From an uncultured Kineothrix sp. (lineage in GTDB: Bacteria; Bacillota; Clostridia; Lachnospirales; Lachnospiraceae): a DNA stretch of 64,000 bases. The notes under the pieces were generated by a model. The model searched no databases. It saw only the letters and a program-made list of their open reading frames with translations, and was not told the DNA's origin. The stretch lies in NCBI GenBank assembly GCA_910587275.1, contig CAJUMD010000001.1:50318-114317 (forward strand), written 5' to 3'. A program made the translations under genes and the position numbers. Below are positions 51,201 through 60,891 of the stretch, one piece after another. Within the stretch, counting starts at the first letter, position 1. The number at the start of each line of letters is the position of its first letter.

Positions 51201-52727
51201 ATGATACAACAGGATATTAATAAACTGGTGGTATATGGTTTAAAAACCGGCTTGGTGGAAAAAGAAGATGAAGTATACACGAGAAACCGGCTTTTGGAAT
51301 TGTTTGGATTGGATGAACCGGCAGAAGATGCGCAGGATGATTCCGGTTCCACAAGAGTCGGAATGGAAGTGGAGGAACTGGAAGAAGTTCTGGGGCGGAT
51401 GCTGGATTACGCAGTGGAAAAGGGGATTATGAAAGAGGACGGTATCGTTTACCGGGATTTATTCGATACCAAAATCATGAGTATGCTGGTACCGCGTCCC
51501 AGTGAGGTTATCCGCCGGTTCCGCGGGCTGTATGTACAGGATGCGGAGAAGGCGACGGATTTTTATTATAAATTCAGTCAGGACACAGACTATATCCGCA
51601 GATACCGGATTAAGAAGGACCAGAAATGGATTGCTCCCACCAAGTACGGGGATTTGGATATTACCATTAATCTTTCCAAGCCGGAAAAAGACCCAAAAGC
51701 CATTGCCGCAGCGAAAAACGCAAAACAGGCAGGTTATCCGAAATGCCTGCTTTGTGTGGAAAATGAAGGGTATGCGGGACGTGTGAACCATCCCGCAAGG
51801 CAGAACCACAGAATCATTCCGGTGGAAATCAACGGTTCCAGGTGGGGGTTCCAGTATTCACCTTACGTTTACTATAATGAGCATTGCATTGTTTTTAATT
51901 CCGAACATATACCGATGAAAATCGAGCACGACACGTTCTGTAAACTGTTTGATTTCGTAAAACAGTTTCCCCACTATTTTGTGGGCTCCAATGCGGATTT
52001 GCCCATCGTGGGCGGTTCTATTTTAAGCCATGACCATTTCCAGGGCGGGCATTACGAATTTGCCATGGCAAAGGCGGATGTGGAGAAGAAGTTTACGGTG
52101 CGGGGATTCGAAGATGTGGAAGCGGGCATTGTGAAATGGCCCATGTCGGTCATCCGTATTTCTTCGCCGGACAGTGACAGGCTCATTGCCTTTGCGGACG
52201 TGATACTGGAAAAGTGGCGCGGATACACGGATGAAGATGCATTTGTATACGCATATACGGACGGGGAACCCCATAATACCATTACTCCTATCGCAAGGAA
52301 GCGGGGGGACCGGTTTGAACTGGATTTGGTGCTGCGCAACAATATCACTACGGAGGAACATCCGCTTGGGGTATACCATCCCCATGCGAAACTGCACCAT
52401 ATTAAGAAGGAAAACATCGGTTTGATTGAAGTTATGGGTCTGGCAGTCCTTCCGGCACGCCTGAAAGGGGAAATGGATGCCCTTGGGGATGCGCTTCTTT
52501 CCGGTGCGGATATCCGTGCCGATGAGGGGCTGGAGAAACATGCCGACTGGGTAGAGGAGTTTCTTCCCAAGTATCCGGGTGAAAGCAGGGATACGAAAGA
52601 GAAAGTGACGGAGATTCTCCATAAGGAAATCGGTGACGTGTTTATGCAGGTTTTGGAGGACGCGGGCGTTTATAAGAGGACGGAAGAAGGCATGGAGGCG
52701 TTTGGACGGTTTATCGCTACGCTGTAA
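51201..52727 (+). CDS. galT: UDP-glucose-hexose-1-phosphate uridylyltransferase, type 2
   Basis: GalT exchanges galactose-1-phosphate with UDP-glucose. This 508-residue protein is the long Firmicutes type. The start at 51201 (MIQQDINKLVVYGLKTG) follows GGACAGGAAA. Visible are CLLCVENEGYAGRVNHPARQNHR near residue 175 and SHDHFQGGHYEF near residue 275, containing the active-site His region. An intrinsic terminator follows. Gal-1-P from the GH112 phosphorylase at 26520 could enter here directly. Confidence 0.95.
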   Translation: MIQQDINKLVVYGLKTGLVEKEDEVYTRNRLLELFGLDEPAEDAQDDSGSTRVGMEVEELEEVLGRMLDYAVEKGIMKEDGIVYRDLFDTKIMSMLVPRPSEVIRRFRGLYVQDAEKATDFYYKFSQDTDYIRRYRIKKDQKWIAPTKYGDLDITINLSKPEKDPKAIAAAKNAKQAGYPKCLLCVENEGYAGRVNHPARQNHRIIPVEINGSRWGFQYSPYVYYNEHCIVFNSEHIPMKIEHDTFCKLFDFVKQFPHYFVGSNADLPIVGGSILSHDHFQGGHYEFAMAKADVEKKFTVRGFEDVEAGIVKWPMSVIRISSPDSDRLIAFADVILEKWRGYTDEDAFVYAYTDGEPHNTITPIARKRGDRFELDLVLRNNITTEEHPLGVYHPHAKLHHIKKENIGLIEVMGLAVLPARLKGEMDALGDALLSGADIRADEGLEKHADWVEEFLPKYPGESRDTKEKVTEILHKEIGDVFMQVLEDAGVYKRTEEGMEAFGRFIATL

Positions 52728-52764
52728 TGCGGGACTTGCGGTTGGTAAAACAGAAATCGGAAAG

Positions 52765-52819
52765 CGGTACAGCCAAAGGAGCAGAATTTGAAACGCGCCT
52801 CATGGCTGTGCCGTTTTTT
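52765..52819 (+). terminator. Intrinsic terminator after galT
   Basis: CGGTACAGCCA pairs with TGGCTGTGCCG (one mismatch), followed by six Ts. Confidence 0.85.
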
Positions 52820-52899
52820 CCTGTATGTCCGGCAATGCAAAAATAATTTGCGGAACTCCGCCCGGCGATTTCCTGCGCGGCATTTGTATTTCCGCAGCT

Positions 52900-53235
52900 T
52901 TAATAAATCGCTTCCATACTTTCTAAAAAATGCTGTAAATGTGTTCTTTGGATGGGGTTAAGTTTTTGGAGCAGGGAAATATGCGTTTGGTAGGCCTGGA
53001 GGGTTTGGGCGGCGTTTGCGGGCTGGAGGGAGGGAAGGCGCTGGTCGGAAAGACAGAGAATGTAATCGGTGGAAACCTGGAAGATGTCGGAAAGCCGGAT
53101 GAGCAGGCCGGCATCCGGCATGGAGACGCCGCATTCAATCCGGCTTAGGAAGGTTTGGTTTATGCCGGCTTTTGCGGCAAGAAATTCCTGTGTGTAGTTT
53201 TTTTCCGTCCGCAATTCCCTGATTCTTGTTTTCAT
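52900..53235 (-). CDS. Xre family helix-turn-helix regulator
   Basis: The start at 53235 (MKTRIRELRTEKNYTQEFLA) follows AAAGGGG and gives 111 residues. The first 65 form a Cro/C1-type helix-turn-helix (AKAGINQTFLSRIECGVSMPDAGLLIRLSDIF). The tail is helical and may dimerise. It is divergent from the radical SAM gene at 53481. Its target is unknown. Confidence 0.88.
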   Translation of the reverse strand: MKTRIRELRTEKNYTQEFLAAKAGINQTFLSRIECGVSMPDAGLLIRLSDIFQVSTDYILCLSDQRLPSLQPANAAQTLQAYQTHISLLQKLNPIQRTHLQHFLESMEAIY

Positions 53236-53480
53236 TTTGTAAAACCCCTTTCTTACAAGTGCAGATATGTATATAATAACAATATTCCATATTCCGTTGG
53301 AAATGGCAAGTAAAAGATGGACAACAAAACAAATATATGTGACCGTTATCAAGTGTATAAATAGTTTATTGCCACACTTGGAAAAGGGGAAGCAGATATG
53401 CCTTAATACGCATTGCTTCTGCCAAACACGCATGGTAAAATAAAAACACGAAACGGAAAAGGAAGGAAACGGTAAAAACC

Positions 53481-55319
53481 ATGAAATTTTTATTGGCAGC
53501 GGTCAATGCAAAATACATTCATTCCAATCCTGCGCTGTACAGTCTGAGGGCTTATGCACAGGAGGGAGCGGGCGGGGATTCACCGGGAAATTTTGTGGAA
53601 ATCGCGGAGTATACCATTAATATGCAGACGGAGCATATCCTTGCCGATCTTTACCGCAGGAAGCCGGATGTGGCTGCGTTTTCCTGCTATATTTGGAATT
53701 GGCGGCTGGTACGGGAGCTTGTGGCGGAACTGGAGAAGGTACTGCCGGAAACGCCCATATGGCTGGGCGGTCCGGAAGTGTCTTTTGACGCCGGACAGGT
53801 TTTGGAGGAACTGCCCATGGTAAAAGGGGTCATGGTTGGGGAAGGGGAGGAAACATTTTCGGAGCTGCTTTCCTATTACGCAGGCCGATGCCATGGAAGC
53901 CCTGGCATCGGCGGGCTTGGCGATATCCGGGGGATTGCATACCGGGACGGAGACAGGATATACAAAAACCGGGAACGGGAAACCATGGATATTAGTGCAT
54001 TGCCGTTTCCCTACCGGGATTTGGGTGAATTTAAGAACCGCATTATCTATTATGAATCCGGCAGGGGATGTCCGTTCCGTTGCAGTTACTGCCTTTCTTC
54101 CATTGAGCGGGGCGTGCGGCTGCGGGATATGGAAACCGTAAAAAAGGAATTGCGGTTTTTTCTCAATCATAAAGCCGCGCAGGTGAAATTTGTGGACCGG
54201 ACCTTTAACTGTAACCGGGAACATGCATCTGCAATATGGAAATATCTTTTGGAAAATGACAATGGTGTTACAAACTTCCATTTTGAGATAGCGGCGGATT
54301 TGTTGGGAGAGGAAGAACTGACACTCTTGTCGCAAATGAGACCGGGACTGGTGCAGTTGGAAATCGGCGTACAGTCCACGAACCCGGATACGCTGCGGGA
54401 AATCAACCGGTCCGCGGATATGGGAAAACTGCGTAAAACGGTGGAGCGTATCCGGCAGGGAAGGAATATCCATATTCATTTGGATTTAATTGCCGGGCTG
54501 CCCTTTGAGGATTACGGGAGTTTCGGCCGTTCTTTTGACGAAGTGTACGCCATGGCTCCCCAGCAGTTACAGTTAGGATTCTTAAAAGTACTGAAAGGAA
54601 CGCCCATGCAGGAAAAGGCAGGCGGATATGGAATAAATTACACTTCCCTGCCGCCTTATGAAGTGTTATACTCGAAATGGCTCTCCTACGGGGAGCTGTG
54701 CCGGCTCAAAAGGATAGAGGAAATGGTGGAACTGTATTACAACAGCGGTCAGTTCACTCATACCCTTCCGGTGCTTGTGCGGGCGTTTGCAGGTCCGTTT
54801 GACCTGTTCGGGAAACTGGCGGATTTTTACGGGGAAAAGGGATATTTCCAAAACAACCCGTCGCGGGCATACCGTTACGAAGTGCTGCTGGATTTTGCCT
54901 GCAGGTATGACGGAGAGCGGGAAGAACTGTACCGCGAGCTTTTGACTTATGATATTTACCTGCGGGAAAACATGAAAAGCCGTCCCGCGTTTGCCAGGGA
55001 TTTGCAAAACTATAAAGGCAGGATACGGGACTTTTACGGGAACGGGGATGCGCTGCGCCGGATGCTGCCGGATTACGGGGCATACGAGCCGAAGCAGGTG
55101 GCGCGGATGACCCATATGGATGTATTTTTCTATCCCGTATGGGAAGAAGATGGTACGGGGGAGATGGAGAAGGCGGAAAAAACATATTTGGTGCTTTTTG
55201 ATTACGGCAGGAGGAATCCGCTCACAAAGGAAGCGCGGACGGGTATTTGGATTGGCGGGAAGACCGGAGGGACGAAAGATGACGAAAAAAACGGAAGCAA
55301 TCCTGGCTTTGCTGGATGA
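53481..55319 (+). CDS. B12-binding radical SAM protein with DUF4080-like tail
   Basis: This 612-residue protein has an N-terminal cobalamin-binding-like domain (about 1-140, NAKYIHSNPALYSLRAYA and WLGGPEVSFDAG). A radical SAM domain follows with GRGCPFRCSYC (about 195-205), then FHFEIAADLL and QLEIGVQSTN. The C-terminal region (about 380-560) resembles DUF4080. The substrate is unknown. Translation overlaps the start of endonuclease III by 41 bases, so the two are co-expressed. Confidence 0.87.
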   Translation: MKFLLAAVNAKYIHSNPALYSLRAYAQEGAGGDSPGNFVEIAEYTINMQTEHILADLYRRKPDVAAFSCYIWNWRLVRELVAELEKVLPETPIWLGGPEVSFDAGQVLEELPMVKGVMVGEGEETFSELLSYYAGRCHGSPGIGGLGDIRGIAYRDGDRIYKNRERETMDISALPFPYRDLGEFKNRIIYYESGRGCPFRCSYCLSSIERGVRLRDMETVKKELRFFLNHKAAQVKFVDRTFNCNREHASAIWKYLLENDNGVTNFHFEIAADLLGEEELTLLSQMRPGLVQLEIGVQSTNPDTLREINRSADMGKLRKTVERIRQGRNIHIHLDLIAGLPFEDYGSFGRSFDEVYAMAPQQLQLGFLKVLKGTPMQEKAGGYGINYTSLPPYEVLYSKWLSYGELCRLKRIEEMVELYYNSGQFTHTLPVLVRAFAGPFDLFGKLADFYGEKGYFQNNPSRAYRYEVLLDFACRYDGEREELYRELLTYDIYLRENMKSRPAFARDLQNYKGRIRDFYGNGDALRRMLPDYGAYEPKQVARMTHMDVFFYPVWEEDGTGEMEKAEKTYLVLFDYGRRNPLTKEARTGIWIGGKTGGTKDDEKNGSNPGFAG

Positions 55320-55995
55320 AAGGTACGGTACGGAGTACCGGTGTTATTTACGGCATGAAAATGCATGGCAGTTATTGATTGCCACGATTTTAAGCGCCCA
55401 GTGCACCGATGCACGGGTGAACATAGTAACAGAGACGCTGTTCCAAAAATATTCCGGCGTCGAAGCGTTTGCGCAGGCGGATTTAAAGGAACTGGAGCGG
55501 GATATCCATGCTACTGGTTTTTACCATAATAAGGCGAAGAACATCATTTCCTGCTGTAAGGATTTGGTGGATAAGTTTGGCGGGGAAGTGCCGAGGACGC
55601 TGGAGGAATTAACGTCCCTTGCGGGAGTGGGCCGCAAAACGGCGAACGTCATCCGGGGAAATATTTACCATGAACCCAGTATTGTAGTGGATACCCACGT
55701 GAAGCGAATTTCAAGGAAACTGGGGCTGACGCGGGAAGAAGAACCGGAGAAAGTGGAAAAGGATTTGATGAAGAAACTGCCGAAGGAACGTTGGATTCTT
55801 TGGAACATCCATCTGATTACGCTGGGAAGGGAAATCTGTAAAGCGCCAACGCCAAAATGCGGGGAATGTTTCCTGACGGAATACTGTGCGGACTACCAGG
55901 CGCGGCAGAAGAAGGCGGAAAAGGGGAGCAAACGGGAAAACGGGAATAAGAAGGAAAACGGAAAAAAAGCGGAAGGAGCGGGGCATGGTCAGTGA
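55279..55995 (+). CDS. nth: Endonuclease III
   Basis: This DNA glycosylase/AP lyase removes oxidised pyrimidines. The ATG at 55279 (MTKKTEAILALLDER) follows GGAGGG and gives 238 residues. The helix-hairpin-helix LAGVGRKTANVI near residue 115 contains the catalytic Lys, and VDTHVKR near 138 the catalytic Asp. The 4Fe-4S cluster pattern is C-x6-C-x2-C-x5-C (CKAPTPKCGECFLTEYC near 188). The last 30 residues are a Lys/Glu/Asn-rich tail. Its end overlaps the exonuclease start by 11 bases. Confidence 0.96.
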   Translation: MTKKTEAILALLDERYGTEYRCYLRHENAWQLLIATILSAQCTDARVNIVTETLFQKYSGVEAFAQADLKELERDIHATGFYHNKAKNIISCCKDLVDKFGGEVPRTLEELTSLAGVGRKTANVIRGNIYHEPSIVVDTHVKRISRKLGLTREEEPEKVEKDLMKKLPKERWILWNIHLITLGREICKAPTPKCGECFLTEYCADYQARQKKAEKGSKRENGNKKENGKKAEGAGHGQ

Positions 55996-56701
55996 TTACA
56001 CGGCATTGGACCTGGAAACCACGGGTCTTAACCCGAAGCGGGATAAGATTATCGAAATCGGGGCGGTGAAAGTGCGGGACGGCAAGGTGGTGGAACGTTT
56101 CCAAAGTTTTGTGGACCCGGGGCGGCGGTTGGAAGAACATATCCGCGAACTGACGGGAATCGGGAACGGGATGCTGGAAGGAGCGCCGGATATGGGGCAG
56201 CTTTTGGAACCGCTTCTTGCCTTTCTCGGAGATGACGTTTTGGTCGGACACCGGATTCTGTTCGATTATTCCTTTGTGAAAAGGGAGACGGTGAACCGTG
56301 GAATTGTTTTTGAGAGAAAAGGAATCGATACGTTAAAACTGGCAAGGAAGTTCCTGCCGGATTTGGAGAGCCGGAAACTGGAATACCTGTGCCGCCATTA
56401 TGGATTGGAACATACGGCGCACCGTGCGCTGGGGGATGCGCAGGCAGCTTCGGAGCTGTATTTAAAGCTGACAGGATTGTTTTGCGGGGGCAATAACGGT
56501 GGGGAAGGCGGGAAGGATTTTGAACCGCAGCCTTTGGTATACCGGGTTAAAAAAGAGACTCCGGTTACGAAGTCCCAAAAAGAACGGTTATATAAATTGT
56601 TGGACAAGCATAAAATAACTATGGAGTGTCAGGTGGAGAAGCTGACGAGGAACGAAGCCGACCGGATTATGAATCAAATTTTTGCAGCATACGGACGATA
56701 A
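55985..56701 (+). CDS. DEDD-type 3-prime-5-prime exonuclease (DnaQ-like)
   Basis: This 238-residue protein starts MVSDYTALDLETTGL, so the first Asp/Glu pair of the DEDD site is at the N-terminus. VGHRILFDYSFV near residue 86 and HRALGDAQAASELY near residue 145 complete the H-x5-D motif. The last 60 residues form an extra helical part (TKSQKERLYKLLDKHKITM). It is coupled to nth, suggesting DNA repair. The 3-prime end overlaps the minus-strand gene at 56667 by 35 bases. Confidence 0.9.
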   Translation: MVSDYTALDLETTGLNPKRDKIIEIGAVKVRDGKVVERFQSFVDPGRRLEEHIRELTGIGNGMLEGAPDMGQLLEPLLAFLGDDVLVGHRILFDYSFVKRETVNRGIVFERKGIDTLKLARKFLPDLESRKLEYLCRHYGLEHTAHRALGDAQAASELYLKLTGLFCGGNNGGEGGKDFEPQPLVYRVKKETPVTKSQKERLYKLLDKHKITMECQVEKLTRNEADRIMNQIFAAYGR

Positions 56702-57275
56702 TGTTTTTGGAAGCGGAATTTAAGTTCCCGGCGCGTTCCTTCAGGCGGGCGATTTCACCGTGACTCCCTTCCGCTGCGTAAATGGCGGCGAGCAGCTTAT
56801 AGGTGTTACTCACGTCGGTATCGGTGGACACGGCAAACTCCAAAACCTGCTTTGCCTGTGCCGTATGACCGGCTTCGTGCAATTTTTCCGCCCATTTCTG
56901 CAAGGTGCGGACCAGGGTGGTGTAATTTTGGTCGTATCCCATCAGGAGTTCGATATTGGGGGCGCCGTACCGCAGTTTCAAATCCGTGTTGCTGATACCC
57001 GTAAAGTTGACGATGGGGGATTGTGCAAGATGGCGCATCGTTTGGTGGCATTCCGAAACGGTCTCATCGTCCGCCATGGTGTCCATGGGAAGGTCTTCCA
57101 AAGGGACCCTGATGTAGTTTAAATCATCCAGGGATTTGCGCCTGGTACTGTTCGCCCGGTTTTCCTTTTCCCAAAAGGAAGATTCCTTCTCGGCGGTGGT
57201 ACGGCGGGACTTTGCAATCTCGTAGGAAACCAGTATAATAAATACGATAAAACTTGCAAAAAAAGGCATTTTCAT
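56667..57275 (-). CDS. Membrane-anchored TPR-like protein of unknown function
   Basis: This 202-residue protein has one N-terminal membrane helix (about 4-19), a charged linker, and a C-terminal helical part with TPR-like character (WAEKLHEAGHTAQAKQVLEF, LLAAIYAAEGSHGEIARLKE). It probably faces the cytoplasm or is surface tethered. It has an AAAGGAT-type site and lies convergent to the exonuclease gene. No family recognised. Confidence 0.7.
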   Translation of the reverse strand: MKMPFFASFIVFIILVSYEIAKSRRTTAEKESSFWEKENRANSTRRKSLDDLNYIRVPLEDLPMDTMADDETVSECHQTMRHLAQSPIVNFTGISNTDLKLRYGAPNIELLMGYDQNYTTLVRTLQKWAEKLHEAGHTAQAKQVLEFAVSTDTDVSNTYKLLAAIYAAEGSHGEIARLKERAGNLNSASKNIIVRMLQKFDS

Positions 57276-57321
57276 TTATAATATCCTTTCAAGTAGAGAG
57301 ACACCACGGAGGCTGGTTTAC

Positions 57322-57429
57322 ATGTTCAATATGCACAACAACAGGACGAGAAGAATCGTTTCGTCCGTCATAATTATTATTATTGTACTTGCAATGCTTA
57401 TTCCAACTTTATCATATTTTATTTTTTAG
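57322..57429 (+). CDS. Small membrane protein, 35 residues
   Basis: The frame reads MFNMHNNRTRRIVSSVIIII, then a further hydrophobic part ending in SYFIF. The ATG is preceded by CGGAGG 10 bases upstream, and the stop lies 17 bases before the VanW gene. A basic N-terminus and a single helix suggest a membrane peptide. Its constant position in front of a VanW gene would need comparison to confirm. Confidence 0.55.
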   Translation: MFNMHNNRTRRIVSSVIIIIIVLAMLIPTLSYFIF

Positions 57430-57446
57430 TACAAGTAGGAGAGATT

Positions 57447-59273
57447 ATGAAAAAAAAGACGGGAAAAATAAGGAGAGTGTCACTGGTTCTTACGGCTTTT
57501 GTGCTGGCGGTTCTGTTACAGCCGCAAAATTACGCGGCGGCGCAGTCGATTGAAGATTTGGATGCGGGAAACAGCGTGGAAACCGGAGCCGGGGATGCGG
57601 TGGAAGCAATGGCTGCAGACGGCGGTGTGGAGAACGGAAATACCGATTCGGGCAGTGCAGACGAAGCGGACGGCGGCAGTGCCGATTCCGGTAATACGGA
57701 TGCTCCGGCAGGCGGCGGAAACGGTTCCGGCAATATTACCGCACCTGACGGCAGCACCATTGCGGACGGTATTTTCATCGGAACGGTGGACGTGTCCGGT
57801 ATGACGGCGGACGAGGCGGTCCAGGCGGTGGAAGCCCATTTGGAGGAGGCACGGACGAAGAACCTGACGTTAAACGCCGTGGACAACAATCAGGTGACGG
57901 TAACGGTAGGGGATCTCGGTTTGGTTTGGGGCAACCCGGACATTATAAACGATGCGGTTGCTTTGGGGAAGAAGGGTAACGTGATACAGCGCTATAAGGC
58001 TTTGCAGGACTTACAGCATGAGAACCACGTGTTTGAACTGACCTATGAACTGGACAGGGAACTGGTGAGCCAGTTTTTGGCGGAGCAATGCACTCCGTAT
58101 AATTCGGAAGCGAAGGATGCCATGCTGGTGAAGACGGAGAGCGGGTTTTCCGTTACGCCGGGGACGACGGGGTATATCGTTGACGAGGAAGCGTCCTTAA
58201 CCCGGATTTATGATTATCTGACCAAGGAATGGAATTTTGAGGATGCGCAGTTGGACCTTGTGGGAAAGGTGGATGAGCCGAGGGGAAGCGAAGAAGAACT
58301 GGCACAGGTGAAGGACGTGCTGGGGACTTTTTCCACGAATTTTAATTCTTCCGGTTCCTCAAGGAGCGCCAATGTGACAAACGGGTGCAACCTGATAGCG
58401 GGTACGACACTGTATCCGGGGGATGAGTTTTCCACGTATGAGGCAGTATCCCCGTTTTCCACCGATAACGGTTATTTCATGGCGGGCTCTTACATGAACG
58501 GGCAGGTGGTGGACAGCTTGGGCGGCGGTATCTGCCAGGTATCCACTACGCTGTACAATGCGGTTCTTTTGGCGGAGCTGGAAGTGACGGAGCGCCATAA
58601 CCATTCCATGATTGTAAGTTACGTGGACCCTTCCGCGGATGCGGCGATTGCGGAATCGGCGGGAAAAGATTTTAAGTTTGTAAATAATACGGAACATCCG
58701 ATTTATATCGATGGCTATGTAGTGGGAAAAGATATTACGTTTACGATATACGGTGTGGAAACAAGACCAGCGGACCGTCAGGTGAAATACGAGAGCAATG
58801 TGCTTTCCGTAATCCGGCCGGAGAGCGATGTAATCTATACGGATGTGGCGATGCCGCTTGGCAAAGTGGTGTCACAGTCGGCGCATATCGGTTATAGGGC
58901 GGAACTTTGGAAGGTTGTGACGGAAAACGGCGTAGAGGTCAGCAGGGAACAGATTAACAGCAGCAGTTATAAGATGGTTCCGAGGACGGCGACAGTGGGA
59001 TTATCCACCAACGATGTGAATGCTTATAATGAAATGCTGGCAGCGGTGGCAACGAATAATATCGACCACGTTAAGAACGTGGCGGCGGCATTGGCACAAT
59101 TTGCAACGCCTGCAGCGCCTGCCGAACAGCCCCAGCCGCCGGCAGAGCAGCCTCCGGCGGAGCAGCCGCCGGCAGAACAGCCTCCGGCGGAGCAGCCGCC
59201 GGCAGAACAGGCACCCGCGGAACAGCCTCCGGCGGAACAACCTCCCGCAGAACAGCCGGCGCCGGAAGGATAA
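57447..59273 (+). CDS. VanW family surface protein with PPAEQ repeats
   Basis: This 608-residue protein has a signal peptide (about 1-31), a low-complexity Gly/Asp/Ala/Asn linker (about 35-110), a peptidoglycan-binding-like domain (about 110-280), and a VanW domain (about 300-440). Typical VanW motifs include NLIAGTTLYPGDEFS and GGGICQVSTTLYNAVLLAELEV. A G5-like part follows. The C-terminal 45 residues are eight five-residue units (PPAEQ and variants), probably a cell-wall spacer. VanW function remains unclear. Confidence 0.9.
   Translation: MKKKTGKIRRVSLVLTAFVLAVLLQPQNYAAAQSIEDLDAGNSVETGAGDAVEAMAADGGVENGNTDSGSADEADGGSADSGNTDAPAGGGNGSGNITAPDGSTIADGIFIGTVDVSGMTADEAVQAVEAHLEEARTKNLTLNAVDNNQVTVTVGDLGLVWGNPDIINDAVALGKKGNVIQRYKALQDLQHENHVFELTYELDRELVSQFLAEQCTPYNSEAKDAMLVKTESGFSVTPGTTGYIVDEEASLTRIYDYLTKEWNFEDAQLDLVGKVDEPRGSEEELAQVKDVLGTFSTNFNSSGSSRSANVTNGCNLIAGTTLYPGDEFSTYEAVSPFSTDNGYFMAGSYMNGQVVDSLGGGICQVSTTLYNAVLLAELEVTERHNHSMIVSYVDPSADAAIAESAGKDFKFVNNTEHPIYIDGYVVGKDITFTIYGVETRPADRQVKYESNVLSVIRPESDVIYTDVAMPLGKVVSQSAHIGYRAELWKVVTENGVEVSREQINSSSYKMVPRTATVGLSTNDVNAYNEMLAAVATNNIDHVKNVAAALAQFATPAAPAEQPQPPAEQPPAEQPPAEQPPAEQPPAEQAPAEQPPAEQPPAEQPAPEG
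59136..59255 (+). repeat. Coding 15-bp tandem repeat (PPAEQ), 30-bp higher unit
   Basis: Eight 15-bp units alternate between CCGCCGGCAGAACAG and CCTCCGGCGGAGCAG, giving a 30-bp periodicity. Unit 6 encodes APAEQ instead. Unit gain or loss keeps the frame, so length variation between strains is likely. Confidence 0.85.
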
Positions 59274-59351
59274 CGGGATTTTGGGCTTTACGGGAAGCGG
59301 CGGACGGAAAAGCCTGGGAATTCATTAGGAAAAGAAAGCAGTAATCAGAAA

Positions 59352-60341
59352 ATGAAAACGGGTAAATTATCGGAGAACGTATGGAAGCGTTCCGTTTTAA
59401 GACAAAGAAAGACAAAAAGAGATGAAGTACGGATTGGCGCAGGAATAGGGGAAGACTGCGCCGTTTTTTCTTTGGGGGACGGCAGTCTGACCGCCGTTTC
59501 CGTGTGTCCGGTGGCGTGGAAAGGGGACAATGCGGCGCGTCATGCGGTGCACGGCGCGGTCAATGCCGTGGCGGTTTCGGGAGCGGAACCGGTTGCCGTT
59601 GCCTTTTCCCTGTTTCTGCCGGAACAGACGCAGGAACCGCAAATACGGGCGATGATGCTCCAAGTGGAGGAGGTATGCGCGGCGCTGCACATACAGGCAG
59701 CGGCGGACGCCATTCATATTACGGATGCGGTAAAGTATCCCCTGTTTTCGGTGTCGGGCATCGGGCGTTTGGACGGCAGGGAAACCCTGTCGGTGAAAAA
59801 CATTAATCCGGGGCAGGATATTGTGGCGGGAAAATGGATCGGACTGGAGGGAACTTCCCTTTTGGCAAGGGCGAAGGAGAAAGAACTGCTGACCAAATAC
59901 CCCTTCCGGTTTATAGAGGAAGCGAAGGAATTTGACCGTTTCCTTTCCATCGTACCGGAGGCCGCCACCGCCGTTAAGTCCGGCGTTTGTGCCATGCACG
60001 GCGTGACGGAGGGCGGAATCTTCGCCGCCCTTTGGGAACTGGCGGAAGGCGCAGGCGTCGGACTGGAAATCGATTGGAAGAAGATTCCGGTAAGACAGGA
60101 AACCATTGAAATCTGCGAATTTTTTGAACTGAATCCATATGAACTTTTGTCCGGCGGCTGTCTGCTGATGGCGGCGGACAACGGATATAACCTTGTGAGG
60201 GCGCTGGAAGGGGAGCATATTCCCGCCGCTGTCATTGGGAAAACAACGGACAGTAATGACAGAGTTATTATAAACGGGGAGGAGAGGCGCTTCCTTGAGC
60301 TTCCAAAACCAGATGCCGTCTATAAAATATTGGGACAGTAA
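59352..60341 (+). CDS. AIR synthase-related (HypE-like) protein
   Basis: This 329-residue protein has the PurM/HypE-type two-domain pattern: GAGIGEDCAVFSLGDG near residue 29, HAVHGAVNAVAVSGAEPVAV near residue 64, then KSGVCAMHGVTEGGIFAAL near residue 210 and LLSGGCLLMAA. No ATP-grasp partner or hydrogenase gene is nearby, so the substrate is undefined. The ribosome site is weak (AGGAAAAG, distant). It precedes the Lrp gene by 67 bases. Confidence 0.82.
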   Translation: MKTGKLSENVWKRSVLRQRKTKRDEVRIGAGIGEDCAVFSLGDGSLTAVSVCPVAWKGDNAARHAVHGAVNAVAVSGAEPVAVAFSLFLPEQTQEPQIRAMMLQVEEVCAALHIQAAADAIHITDAVKYPLFSVSGIGRLDGRETLSVKNINPGQDIVAGKWIGLEGTSLLARAKEKELLTKYPFRFIEEAKEFDRFLSIVPEAATAVKSGVCAMHGVTEGGIFAALWELAEGAGVGLEIDWKKIPVRQETIEICEFFELNPYELLSGGCLLMAADNGYNLVRALEGEHIPAAVIGKTTDSNDRVIINGEERRFLELPKPDAVYKILGQ

Positions 60342-60408
60342 AAATATCAAAAAATAACAGAAAATAAGAGAATATGCCGTAACAGGCGGAACGGAGGAAA
60401 TAAAAAGC

Positions 60409-60891
60409 ATGAGGGAACAGATTTTATCGATAATAGAAAGGAACAGCCGCATTGACGTAAAGGAGCTGGCGGTGATTCTCGGCGTGGAGGAAGTGGATGT
60501 GGTAAACGAGATGGCAGCCATGGAAAAAGAGGGAATCATATGCGGCTACCATACGATGATTGATTGGGAGAAGACTTCCATTGAAAAGGTAACGGCGTTG
60601 ATTGAGGTGCGCGTGACGCCGCAGAGGGGACAGGGCTTTGACAACATTGCGGAGAGAATCTACAAATATCCGGAAGTAAACAGCGTATACCTGATTTCGG
60701 GCGGTTATGACCTGTTGGTTACGCTGGAAGGCAAATCGTTGAAAGAAGTATCCAAGTTCGTGTCCGATAAATTGTCCACGCTGGATACGGTATTAAGTAC
60801 GGCGACCCATTTCATCCTGAAGAAGTATAAGGACCATGGAACGATACTGGCTAAAAAATACGAAGACGAAAGGGAGAAAATTACGCCATGA
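60409..60891 (+). CDS. Lrp/AsnC family regulator
   Basis: This 160-residue protein has an N-terminal winged helix (residues 1-55, MREQILSIIERNSRIDVKEL) and a C-terminal RAM ligand domain (IEKVTALIEVRVTPQRGQGF, YLISGGYDLLVTLEGKS). It overlaps the aminotransferase gene by 4 bases (ATGA), so it probably senses an amino acid and controls that gene. Confidence 0.92.
   Translation: MREQILSIIERNSRIDVKELAVILGVEEVDVVNEMAAMEKEGIICGYHTMIDWEKTSIEKVTALIEVRVTPQRGQGFDNIAERIYKYPEVNSVYLISGGYDLLVTLEGKSLKEVSKFVSDKLSTLDTVLSTATHFILKKYKDHGTILAKKYEDEREKITP

Noticed and set aside
59136..59255. Possible CRISPR-like periodic repeat
   Set aside because: The 15/30-bp units are contiguous, lack spacers and encode PPAEQ. 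No cas gene or spaced repeat array was seen anywhere in the window.
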